From Conoideocrella luteorostrata (lineage: Eukaryota > Ascomycota > Sordariomycetes > Hypocreales > Clavicipitaceae): a DNA stretch of 36,485 nucleotides. The notes below the pieces were generated by a model. The model did no database searches. It had not been told where the DNA came from and saw only the letters and a program-made list of their open reading frames with translations. The position numbers and the translations under genes were made by a program. The first letter of the stretch is position 1, and each line of letters opens with the position of its first letter. The stretch is taken from the NCBI GenBank assembly GCA_032433595.1, contig JASWJB010000380.1:1-36485 (forward strand), in the 5' to 3' direction. Below are positions 1 to 10,591 of this stretch, in pieces.

Positions 1-2000
1 CGAGATCCCTGCCAGTCAGCAAATATTACGGGAGCCTTGTGATGCCGGCTGGCCTTGAGCAGCTGGTAATCGGTCGAATACCAGAATTTTCTTACTGCTG
101 CCTCGGCGCCGGGAGATTTTGGAATGTATGGGCCGTCTTGACGTGTTGGTATTGTTCCAGAAGCCTCCGACAGTGATGCGCCATTTCGGGCACCATCGTC
201 ACTCTCTCCGTGTTTACGTACGTTTTAGTTGGAAGGCTTGGTAGCCAGCTAGGTAAGAACTAACCTGCAGTTTGACTCCGTGCGGCATCGACTCGGCTCC
301 ACACCATGCCATCACTTGTCCTTCACTGCAACTCCTGGTCTTGCCTGCGGGCTTCTCCACCCGACTACAAGAGTATCGTATTTGTAGGTCCAGCTACGTC
401 TCCCTTCTCGTGGTGCCTGTGCGGGCCCTGGCCATCTGGCTGCGCTGCTTGGGCTGATGAAGATGAAACGCAGGTCCAACGTCTGGCCAAAACAGCCAGA
501 CTCTGCATATGGACAGTGAAGTGCAGGGGCATTAATTAGCAAGGGCCTGTGGACGGATGGGCAACCCCCATGCCGTTTAAGTTCTTTGTTCGAAGCGCCT
601 TCAACACAATACAACTCAGCACACCTTACAGGTCCGTTTTCGCGCAGGACACGGATTAAACCCTAACTACTCCTGGCCCCTACTAGTAACTACTTGCTAC
701 CCCGAATAAAGTATATTGTAGATGGGTGTCTGCGACTCGACATGTACTGACCTAGTGAGGGTTACCCCAGACAGAAACCCTGACGTCGTTTCTCCTACCT
801 TTTTACGGATAGAGATTTTCCATTACTATGACGAGTGCCACTATTTCCGAAACGTACCCTTACGAGAACGCGGATGGCTTGTTTCGGCAGACGACTCCGC
901 CACACTCGGCTATATCGCGTTTCCCCTGTTCTTATCAGTTCCGATCACGTATTGCAGGGACAGGGCGCCCTGGTGTTCTTTTCCTCTTTTCTTGGCTCCC
1001 TTACGGAGTATAGTGCACTATTTCTTTCTTTCTTGAAGTAACTACTCCGTACCGGAAATCGGAATGGGTGGCCCCGTTTCGTGGCTGTGAGTTTTTAGCC
1101 TGTATCATCACCATGCCATCTCACAGCGCCCTGTACTTGAGCCTGTGGGAGGGGCGGAATGGGACCACGCGTTGGTGGGAGCTGAGAGTTGGAGAGCTGA
1201 GAGCTGAGGGAAAGTCGCCCGAGCCTGTACTGAACGTGAGTACGGGCTGCAAAATCAGTTTTTGAAAGGTGGCGTGTAACACAGGCGTTGTTTGTGATGA
1301 CGATGGTCGCCGCAGGTCTTGGTCTGGAGGCTTCCATGCACGCCATGTCATTTGCACAGTGTTGATCTCACATCACAGATACCCAGCAGATCGCTATCGG
1401 CCATAGACTAACTACGGAGTATACTATATGAGTCTCGGTCCGCGAAACACTGGACCCTATCAAAGCTTGCCATCGTGATGTCATTGGATGATAGGAGCAG
1501 CGATCCCCGATCCCAGGTGCAGATGGAGTTGGGCAAACTCAACGTCTGTAACCATGATGTCTACCCCGTACCATATCATATCATCTCATCTCATCTTGAT
1601 ACACAATGGCGAACACTTGGACAGGACGGACTACCTCTTGGACCGTATTGTCATATATTCATGACTCGATTTGCAACCGCATTCCCACCTCTTATCAGCT
1701 CAGACGAAGCTGGCCTGCCGTCCGGGGACCCATCAAGAAACTGTCGCGCGCATCCCCGTTCATATATTAGCAACTTATACCCGCCAACAGCGCACACCGA
1801 CCTGATTCAACGTGGATGGTGGCCACGGAGGCGGGACGCAGTGGGCGGGTGCGTGCTTTCGTCGGTACTACGTGTGATTTTGGACCTGCGACTGGGAGGG
1901 TAGGTTTTGTGATTTTGGCGAGTTGCTGATTTGGAGGTGGCTGGCACGTGTGATTTGAGATGCAATTGCGGATATAGAGAGATTGATATAATATAAAGGG

Positions 2001-2024
2001 AAATGAAATGAAATGAAATGAAAT
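2001..2024. repeat. AAATG microsatellite
   Basis: Four tandem AAATG units followed by AAAT, in non-coding DNA. Confidence 0.9.
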
Positions 2025-2982
2025 CACCGCATGGTGTGATATGCGTGAAGGGAACTAAGAAGGGAGGGGGTCATGTTGTTTTGTTGCTATTGATGACCGC
2101 TAATTGATTGGACCGCGCCCTGGAGATGCCGACGTATAGTCATGGAAGGGTTCTGTCCAGAAGCTTTGCGTCGCCTTTTCTTTCCCTGCTCCTTTCTCAT
2201 ATTCCTCTTTTCTTTTTTTTTTCCCCCAGGTGGTTCTTAGCAGAGGATAACAGTGCTATAGGTTGTGGATGGAGGGGACGGGGTTGCCGAGAACGTGTGC
2301 TCTCCTGGAGGATGTGTAGAGGAAACGATGTTCGTTGGACCGAAGATACTGCTCACTCTGAATATGAATATGAATATTCAAATTCGATGTACGGCAACAG
2401 CCAAAAAGCAGTCCTGCCAGCTTCTATAGTCTACCTTGCAGGAGCAGAATAAACCATATCGACCGCTAGGTATGCCAGAAACGTCACGGAGCGGAGACAT
2501 GCTTGATGCGTCTCGAGGGACGGACGATATCTGTATTTGAGGAGGGCTTTCTGCACGGGCTCCAATCATCATCATCAAGGTGGGAATTGTATCAGCATCT
2601 GCGTCTGCATCTGCGTCTTTCATTTCACTGGAAACCCTCCCAGCTGTTCCACGGTGGAAGGAAGCTGCAACTACCGCATTGCTCCGTTCACGCTCCTACA
2701 ACCTACAACGCACGTTTGTTTAGCCAGCCCAGAACACAACCAGCAAAACATCCACACACATATACGTACATACAGTGTCCAATACTCCCTCTGTGTCGAC
2801 ACCGCCATGCTCGTCTTGCGAAAACCGCAGCAGAGACTCTTGACTCCACACGCACCCGCGACAAATAACACCCATCTATCTTCAAGAGTTAGATGACGGG
2901 CTTCATCAAACGCCCACAATCCGTGTATTTGCGAAAGGACTCGGACTCCCTACAGCTACTACTTCGAAGCACCAGTGTGCTT

Positions 2983-2988
2983 TATAAA
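2983..2988 (+). promoter_or_regulatory. Candidate TATA box
   Basis: The hexamer TATAAA is followed by a C/T-rich stretch, typical of fungal transcription start regions. An ATG lies 100 bp downstream at 3083, and six codons later comes a good 5' splice site (GTAAGT at 3102). AATAAA occurs at 3224-3229. The spacing fits a short transcription unit, but no recognisable protein follows, so this is a weak call. Confidence 0.3.
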
Positions 2989-3389
2989 TCAGGCTCCCTC
3001 CTCTTCTCGCCACACAGGAAAAAAAAACCCACAAAGGACTATTTTATTTTATTTCATTTTGTTTTATATTTGCTCGTCACCTATGGACTCTTCTCAGTTT
3101 CGTAAGTTTGCATTATTGTAGCCGCCTATACCCTGCCGGAGAACATTGGCCCAACAGCTCGAACAAATGAATCTATTGTACAGAACAGCTATGGTGAACT
3201 ATGAATGCTATGTGTATATGATAAATAAATGAAGCAAGCCTGCGGAAACTGGAACTAAACTGTATTTACCGGAACAGACTTGTTGCTCCTAACCTGTGCC
3301 TATTGATTGGATGCTCGGTGCTTTGCTGCTCTTTGGGGATGAACCGTTGATGTTTGGGGGAGGGGGGGAGGAGGGGGGTCAGGCTGTCA

Positions 3390-3449
3390 TTGATGTTGAT
3401 GTTGATGTTGATGTTGATGTTGATGTTGACGTTGAAGTTGACGTTGAAG
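3390..3449. repeat. TTGATG hexanucleotide microsatellite
   Basis: Tandem TTGATG units are perfect to about 3430, then degenerate into TTGACG/TTGAAG variants. In one plus frame the tract reads as alternating Val-Asp. That reading frame has no other protein-like features, so I treat it as a simple repeat. Confidence 0.9.
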
Positions 3450-3632
3450 CTGTGGATGGTTATGGCTCAAGTATGTGTGGCTCTTACAAGTTGTATTTCA
3501 CGCCACTCGCTCTTCGTTGATACTCTGTCCGACAATATCGACTTTTAATTCTCATCCGTCGGTCATCGCCCAGCACTTGAAGAACTCAACTCCTTTGCTT
3601 GCCGACGATGCTACCGCGCGTGCCCGTGCCCC

Positions 3633-4904
3633 TTACGCACTCGTGCTGAAGTAGTAGTTCTCCCACAAATATTCATAATCCTCCAATATGCCGCCCAAGA
3701 AACTCGGCATCCGACCTCTCACCCCGCCAACAACCCCCTTCGTGATATTCTCATAAAACGCCCCCCTCATAGCCCACCATCCCATCCCCCACGCCCTCTT
3801 GTTCCACTCATCCCTCTCCAGCGCCGTGGTCCTCAGGCTCCCATCCCTCAGCTGACGGGCCGCATATTCCACCGCCAGCCCTACCAGCCACGGGGTCCAC
3901 GACTTCTTATTCTTGGTCCTCGTCAGGGCGATAGCATACGCCAATGGCGCCAAGATATGCAGCATCTCTGCCGCTCGGGAAACCCCTTGGAGCCTGTGGA
4001 GGAGTTTGTTGGCAGGCTTGATGTCGTCCGCTGTGAGGACCCGGCCGAGCAGGTACGAGCTTATGTCGCTTGGGTCCGGTAGCGAGGGTAAACTCATGCC
4101 CGTTCGAGGCATTTTCCACTCCTGTTCGTGAGGGGCGTGGTTGAATTTGTTATCCATGGCAGAGAGGTGCACCATATCTTCAGCATCCGCATCGGTATTT
4201 TCGCCACGCTGCTGCGCCGCTGCTTGTTCTTCATCGGCGAGCACATCTTCTCCATCGTCTTCAGGGATTGGTTCCCGCTCCGGCAATACCGGCGTAACCA
4301 ATGGTCTCGAGCGGGTGACCTGCAAGAGGAGCAATCGACAAACCGCCTTGATGGCCTCAATAGAAACAACCACTTTCCAACGCGTCTTTTCCCCGCCTTT
4401 ACGCTTGGCCGTCATTTCGCACAGGAGCTCCGTGTATATCACCATTTGAAGAACCATAGCGATCCGACGGTAGAGCTTGCTCTTTTGCGACCAGAAGCGG
4501 GTGTATCGCGCATGCGCTGTCCGCAGGGGCGGCGGGACGGGGAGCCTCGAAACCGCCCGGGAGAGCAGACTGTCGTGGTAGAGCGAGAGGAGTTGTACGC
4601 CAGAGTGTATCGACTCGGATGCGATTTCGGCATCGCGGAAACGGCCTGAAACAGGACATTGTCAGCCGGGTGTTAAAAAAATAAATTGGCCAAGATTTTG
4701 ACTAGACCCGAAATAATAATTTACCATACCTGGGATGATGTACGTCAGACTTCGCAACGCGCTCTCTATCTGGCTGACCTGCCCGGCATTCTTTGTGATG
4801 AAGTCATCGTACATGGCCAGCCAGTGCGGCGGCATGGCGAGAATTTGTCCGGCGCTTGGACGGAGGGCCGGCGCTCTTGGCGCAGCGCTTGCTGAGGCTG
4901 GCAT
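3633..4904 (-). CDS. pex16: Peroxisomal membrane protein Pex16 (peroxin-16)
   Basis: Pex16 is an integral peroxisomal membrane protein needed for inserting peroxisomal membrane proteins and for peroxisome biogenesis and division. Two exons: 4904-4730 and 4645-3633, with an 84-nt intron (GTATGG...TTTCAG). They join in frame to give 395 residues, about the usual fungal length. The N-terminal block WLAMYDDFITKN, then SQIESALRSLTYIIPG joined across the intron to RFRDAEIASESIHSG, is characteristic of the family. A second conserved block is FWSQKSKLYRRIAMVLQMV (nt about 4500-4440). An acidic, poorly conserved linker (about 4280-4140) precedes the C-terminal half, which ends DYEYLWENYYF. The start chosen is the first in-frame ATG. 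A second ATG at 4835 (MPPHWLAMYDDF) is a real alternative, because the first 23 residues are Ala/Pro-rich and a TTTATAAA motif sits only 21 bp before the upstream ATG. Confidence 0.93.
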
Positions 4905-5564
4905 AATGGCCCTGGTGCTGTGCGTTTATAAATTTCGGTCTCTTTTTGTTCCTGTGGCCGATGTCAACCGTTTTAGGTATGGGGGTGATGGTTGGGGGTG
5001 ATGGTTGATGGAGCTGCTTGAAGAAGGCATGAAATCATGCGGCTTGCTGTGTCATATGCTGTCGCACGCGATGAAGCTTCTTCACGGCACCAATTCAACC
5101 ATGTATTTTGTTGGTGCTGTGGGCAGTGATGATGATGCGCGGACAGCGGAGGACGGTTGGAGGTTGAAGGTTGAGGTTGGACTGAGTGTCTGCCACCGCC
5201 AAGCTTGAGAAAGCTGACATCGAACCGAGCCAGTGGGCCGAGGTTCGTCGGCGGTGGTGGGAGAGGCTGGCGCCGAAATTGGGTTCGGGCGAGGAGGGTG
5301 CTGCGCCGGCTAGCTTGTGCGGCAAAGCGACCTACCCGGGAGGGACGAAGCGCATCAAGCAGCATTTGCCAAGATGCAGAGCAATTAATTAGACCACTGA
5401 TGTATTCTACAAGATATGCTTATTTGCAACTGAAATTTAAGAGAGAGGGAGAGAGAAGAACAGAGCAAGCTTCACGAGCCGGTTCCGCCATGTCGTCGAG
5501 TTGCCATTATTGTCTATTCGTTTTCCTTACTCCGTACAGCCTTCAAAATCACAGGCGCCACTCA
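4905..5564. other. Intergenic region between pex16 and the Zn2Cys6 factor
   Basis: This is the promoter side of pex16 (leftward) and the 3' flank of the leftward transcription factor gene. It contains one TACTCCGTA copy (5528-5536) and a GA-rich run near 5440-5470. No coding potential was recognised. Confidence 0.6.
4925..4932 (-). promoter_or_regulatory. TATA-like element upstream of pex16
   Basis: TTTATAAA, identical on both strands, lies 21 bp upstream of the first pex16 ATG (4904) and about 90 bp upstream of the second (4835). If it acts as a TATA box, transcripts would begin near or inside the first ATG, which would favour the downstream start. Confidence 0.3.
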
Positions 5565-8296
5565 TCATACATTGCTCTCGTACAACATTGCAAAACCAGC
5601 CTGCTCCAACTCTTTCCCGCTCGGCAACATCGGTCTGCCTTGCATTGGGAACGGCCAAAATAGAGGATTCTGCATACTATCTGCTGCTTTGCTTACTTGC
5701 TTTGCATCATTTTGCTGAGTAACTCTTCCGCCTGTACCCCACTCGCATATGAAATCCTCGAGACCAACATTAGGCGCAAAGAAGTTGAGACTGCTAGTGT
5801 ATGGACGCACAAGCTTTTCGAAATCCTCGGGTGGTAGGTTATGCTCATCAAGTTCCACGTCAACATTCCACTTCTTCGCGAGATACCGTAGGATGTTAAG
5901 AGCTTGTTCGGCAAAATGATGGCACGGAGCCATCTCTGTTAGGGCAGCAATGCCTCGTTTCAAGGCCTTCGAGACCTTGGGATCGACCTTGATGGCGTTC
6001 TTGATATCCGATGGCGTCACTTGCCCAGGGTTTACTTGATCAGCGTTTGAGGCGCCGATGGCCAGGTGCATGATGGCTGAGGTGAGGACGAAGTACGGCA
6101 CAAAAGATGGTGTTCTGCGGAGGCTGTACAGTTGCGAATACGAGATGAGAAGACCCTGGATGGCGTCGGCAGCCTGGGTACACACGTCTTTGGGTAGGAT
6201 TTTTGATCCAATAATTCGTAGTTTGATGAGCGGGCGGAAAAGGAGCAGAATTGCAAAGTGATAGTACATACTTGGAGTGTGGTTAGAACAAATCTCAAAT
6301 TCAAACAAGAGTTGGGTCAAACTCACTGGGCAAAAAGCACAGCAGGAGTAAAATTGTGCCCTAACCGCAAGACTTCCGGGATCCGGTCGTACCAGTTCAA
6401 ATACTGGGTGTAAATCTTCAACAGCTCTCTCGCCGTCAATGGCTTGCCTGGAGAATGCAGCATATAGAGGGACTGGTGCACCAGCTCGCTCAGCTCGCAA
6501 AAGCACTTGTACACAGACCGCACATTTGAGGGTTGTTCGCAGGATCGTTGAAGTGGTGCTCCTGAGAAATACATGTCAGCCGTGGAGCCAAGGGTCGCGA
6601 GAATGCTTGCTTCGGGCTTCGATCCCGGGTTAAATGTACCGTCATCCGTGTAAGGAACCCATAATGAGGCCTCGATGTTGTCAATTATGCCCGGTTTCGC
6701 TGGCAGTTGAGGAAAACATGAGCATTGCGGTAACGACCCTGTTGCCAATGACCAAGCACTAGCCAATAAAGTTAGCGATGCCGCATAGGCATAGTGTTAA
6801 CTACAGCTCCCTGGGGAAGCTTACTGATCAAGCGCAAAAGCACCCCAGAACGTTGCTGCCCGAACCGCAAGCTCATCCTCGTCCGGGCCGTCCTGCAGCC
6901 GATGCAAGCCCATTTCCACTGCTAGTCGAATACTTTGTCCAGCATAGTACCAACTCTCTGAATCTCGACCGCAGCTCGCTTCTCTTATCGACATTATCCC
7001 CAGAGCCTGAATAGTAGTTAGATTGTGGTGATCCGTCTCTTGGTTAAACAAACGCTGTGACTCTTGGAAGAAGTGATCACCGGACGAGTACGGGTCATTG
7101 GGGTTTGCCCTTGTCATGGGATGTGTCGAGAATCGGCAGCCAAGGGCGAGGAGAGCATTGACAAGAATGGGAGAGCAGTAGCGGTGGCGCCCATCGCGAA
7201 AGTCCTGCAGGAAATGTTCCTTGCTAAGGGATGCAAAAGTGGGATACTCCCAGCAAAAATACAAAGCCAAGAGATGCAGAACGAGGTTAATATCGCCTGT
7301 GATGCTCGTCCATGTTTGAGGCGGTGTTTTTATTTCTGGTTGGTCCGCATATGACAAAACCTGCTCAAGACCACGATACTTTGGCATCCCACTTTCGGAG
7401 GGTTGATCAGTAGACATATTCTCAGCCCACGTAGCAACTTCCGATTGCGGTGGGCCAGATATATTGTCGGAGGACCAGTTCATGACGTCTGGGTACGAGT
7501 TGCTCCTGGTCGAACCTGTTTGGCTCATGTTCCAAGGGCTATTCTGCTGCACATCGTTTCGCAGGTTGGACTGCTGAGCGGCGGCGGTATCAACGCCAAG
7601 TCCCGTTTGGCGCAGGTTCGAAATACCAGGTCCATAGCCTTGCCTGGACCCAAATCCAGGCTCAGCATTTGCGTCCGACTCATTGGGCTGTGGAAAGTTG
7701 GACGATAACTTGGGGCCTGCTCCCGCGGCTGGGTTGACGCCAAGCCAGTCGGATATATTTTCGACAGATTGCCCTCCACGTAGTCGCCGCAACACATCTT
7801 CCCAGAGATCGGGTCGGACAAGAGCAGCAAAGACTTGATCACTGGACCGCTGGCGCATACGGAGGTTTTCAATTTCGGTTCGTAGGTTTTCTTTAGTATG
7901 GCGAATGGGAACCTCATATAAACATTCGACATCTCGCTGTCCCTTGCAGCGACCGCATGGTCTTTGGCCGTCACACTGTAGTTGGAGTACCAAAGATGTT
8001 AGCGCAAATTTGGTACCGAAGCAGTAGACTCATGTAATTGGCAGCCCCGCCAGTCTGACTGAACATACCTTGGCACGCTTTTTGCGACACTCCGTACAAG
8101 CATTTGGCGTCACGACTCCAAGACCCCTCCTGCGCTTGGAGTTTTGCGACTGACTAGCGGATGAGGACGCGGCGGGGGTAGAATGATTCTGCTGCCCAGA
8201 GCCCAGCGTACTTGTTCCTTGGGGAGTGTTGCCCGTGCTGGGTTGGCTCGGCCCAGATGAGGTTTGACTTCTGCTATCTCTATCCATTGTTGGCAT
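5565..8296 (-). CDS. Zn2Cys6 transcription factor with fungal-specific TF domain
   Basis: Predicted nuclear DNA-binding regulator of 838 residues. Four exons: 8296-8069, 7975-6825, 6758-6327 and 6270-5565; introns of 93, 66 and 56 nt have GT...AG ends and keep frame. The binuclear zinc cluster has cysteines C67, C70, C77, C83, C86 and C94 (spacing 2-6-5-2-7). The first intron falls exactly between K76 and C77. A Ser/Gln-rich N-terminus, a likely coiled-coil linker (LRTEIENLRMRQ) and a disordered middle precede the fungal-specific TF domain from about residue 300. That domain includes ESWYYAGQSIRLAVEMGLHR and, across the second intron, FALDHAWSLATGSLPQCS. The layout resembles proteins often labelled NirA-like nitrogen regulators, but the sequence alone does not support that function, so no symbol is given. 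There is no adjacent metabolic gene to hint at a target pathway. Confidence 0.9.
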
Positions 8297-9412
8297 TTGT
8301 TGAACGACTTACCCCTGCGATTCTGAAGTTACTGGTAAACCTTACCACGTAAGCTCGAGCTTCAGCTTCGGGTTGCAGGCGTGAACTGCCAGCGACCAAG
8401 AAAGCTGTCCCCGGTGGCTGTATTGCAGGTCGGCTACCCGGCCAATCCAAGCTTGAGAGTTTTAGAGATGTAGGGCCGCGGCGAGTAATACATAGTGCGG
8501 GCGTTTGGGACGAGGATGGAGTCGAGACAAAGTGATGCCGGAGTCGATTCAGATTCGTTATGTAGATTTTCTCAGTTGCCCGTGAAGACAACCAGAACCT
8601 GTCGTTGTTGGACAGAACAATTTCATAGGCTCCGATGTGAACGTGGAGCACTTGCGCGTGAGAGTTGGGAGTGTGTCTGTATGTGTATGTGCGATGCTAC
8701 TCAAGTAGGCAAGAAGGACATATCGAGTGCAGGGTCGTATCGAGATGGTGGTGATGCTGAAAGTGTATGGTCTCAACTGGCGTGAGGTGAAACCTAGAGC
8801 GTGAATGATGATGGATGGAACGCGCCCTCGCCAGGCTGATCGACAACCCGGGAATGCTATGTGTCCTGGTGTCTGACGACGTCCAGAAAGAAGAGTGAGG
8901 AAGCTGGCAGAGCACGAAGACGCTGGCAGGAGAGCATAAGAGCTTGCTTGACTTCGACCACGAGGGGTTTGGCGGAGTAGCTACCACCACTATCAGTTAT
9001 GTGGCTCTTTGATGTCGGCTCAGTCACTCTGCCAATTGATGGACACTGGAACACACGCACAAACGCACGCGCACACACACAAGCACCCCGGTATGGCGTG
9101 AGGGATAACTAGTCGGAGTGATTTATCATACTATATCAAATCCGGTGCGATGCGGGAGCATTTGGCTGTGTGTGGGAACGGGCTTTCAAAATGGGTGCGG
9201 GTCCACGCTCTTTCCTATTGTGCTGTGCAGCATCGTGATGGCACTCTGCTCCGCTCTGTCTGACCTGGAGCTAGAGCGGGTTAGAGCTGGAGTCCAGCTA
9301 GTGGCCAGCCACTCAGCCCGTTTGTTTTGAATCGGACGCCATTCAGCATTGAAAGACTGATAGTTTGTCGGCGTCCGTCGAGTGTGCATTCCAAGCTGAG
9401 TCCGATTCTAGC

Positions 9413-9445
9413 GTACTCCGTATATGTAGTTAGTCTACGGAGTAC
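9413..9445. repeat. Perfect 10-bp inverted repeat (hairpin)
   Basis: GTACTCCGTA at 9413-9422 is the exact reverse complement of TACGGAGTAC at 9436-9445, with a 13-nt spacer. The right arm runs on to form a 12-bp perfect palindrome, CGGAGTACTCCG (9438-9449). A further copy (TACGGAGTA) lies at 9485-9493. Confidence 0.85.
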
Positions 9446-9696
9446 TCCGCACCGATTTATTGCCTTTCAGAATACGGAGGAGATTACGGAGTACGGAATA
9501 GAGAGCTGTTGAGTCAACCGGCGCTTCTTGCTTGCCTGCTTCCTCCATTCTCCCCGTCACTTCTCCCTGCCACTGTGTGCCACTGGACTGTGGTTCCACC
9601 AGTTCCGCATTGAGAGCATGCGGTGGACAATTTTACTAAGCCATTTCGTCCACATTATCCAATTGACCCTTTCCATTCGAACGCCCCCCACGGATG

Positions 9697-9790
9697 CAAT
9701 TAAAGCTTGTTATTAATAAAACTTATTACCTAAATAGCTAACTAAGCTATATAATAGTTAATGCCTTTTTTTTTTGGTTTAATTTTATCG
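9697..9790. other. AT-rich patch
   Basis: About 95 bp that are strongly AT-rich, containing TTATTAATAAAACTTATTA-type sequence and a run of ten or more T near 9766. This contrasts sharply with the mixed composition on both sides. It could be a decayed transposon fragment or a RIP-affected remnant, but no element is recognisable. Confidence 0.5.
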
Positions 9791-10591
9791 TGTTTTTGGT
9801 CACTGAGGCGTTATCCCTTGCGGAGCTAATGCCTGCCACCTCGATGGCTCAGTTAAACTGTCCCCCGCTTGACTGGTCACTGCTGAAGGCCTCGGCCGAT
9901 TTTGCAACTCAAGAAGTATGGAGTGAGTTGGCGCGGGTTCGTCCCTCAGCTTACGGATTACAGGTTATTCATCTATTCATCTTTTTGGACGTTTGGGTTA
10001 AAATACTACTCAGATATTCCTTTTACACCATTGTACATGATTTTGCAATGGCCAGCAACACTCGTCGTGCGAATAGTGGCCGGCTGGGAAACAAGTCATA
10101 CAGGAGAAATATATATAATCAAAGGCTAGCTAGATCTGAGCCCCCATTTACCACGGAGTCTATTTGTGAGTGACCGGTTATTGAACTCTTGACAACTTGC
10201 CTGCTTTGCCCCGCCCCAATTGGCCAATGGTCGAAGTGCGCTGTTATGTACTCCTTAACCATGTTTGCGAGTAAAGACATTACTTCTACTTGCATCCAAG
10301 CTCAAGGCGACGTTTAGGTTCTACGAAGAATCCTTTCACAGACTAGCAACCAGAATTTGAAGCTCATTCACAAATAAAATGTTATGTCGATTCGACGCGT
10401 GTAGTTAACATACGTATTTCCCATTCAATGTTGATGTCCCTGCTGTTTTCTTACTTTGCCAGCCCCGGGCATGTGGTGCTCCTTGATAAATGACATGCTA
10501 CCAAACCCACATATGATATATAACCCAGCCAAAAAAAACATCAGTAGTCGCCTCCAATCTATCATACATAAATTATCTCGTTGATTACGGA

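Larger units (their letters stand above)
1..3632. other. Gene-poor intergenic stretch (left end)
   Basis: No protein family is recognisable in any frame across these 3.6 kb. The open frames are short (up to 142 codons), overlap one another on both strands and have compositions expected of chance. The stretch holds three copies of the dispersed 9-mer TACTCCGTA/TACGGAGTA (1002-1010, 1043-1051, 1413-1421), two microsatellites (2001-2024 and 3390-3449), a pyrimidine-rich run near 2170-2230, and a TATA-like element at 2983-2988 followed by a possible very short transcription unit. The right part is presumably the 3' flank of the minus-strand pex16 gene. Confidence 0.6.
8297..10591. other. Intergenic region with inverted repeats and AT-rich patch
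   Basis: This is the promoter of the leftward Zn2Cys6 gene and the 3' flank of the leftward Brr6-like gene. It contains CA-rich sequence around 9055-9085, three exact copies of the 9-mer TACTCCGTA/TACGGAGTA within 80 bp (9414-9493), and an AT-rich patch at about 9697-9790. An open frame of 127 codons at 9790-10173 resembles nothing I know and starts inside the AT-rich patch, so I do not call it a gene. Confidence 0.6.

Noticed and set aside
722..1036. 104-codon plus-strand ORF in the left gene-poor region
   Set aside because: No recognisable domain; two other overlapping frames are also open here, which suggests chance. It also carries a copy of the dispersed 9-mer.
3296..3520. Plus-strand ORF encoding a Val-Asp repeat
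   Set aside because: The repeat is a TTGATG microsatellite and the rest of the frame has no protein-like features.
5565..8296. Naming the Zn2Cys6 factor NirA
   Set aside because: The layout is similar, but many fungal Zn2Cys6 proteins share it, and no nitrate-assimilation genes lie nearby.
9790..10173. 127-codon plus-strand ORF after the AT-rich patch
   Set aside because: It begins within the AT-rich patch, resembles no family, and has no transposase motif that would support a mobile element.
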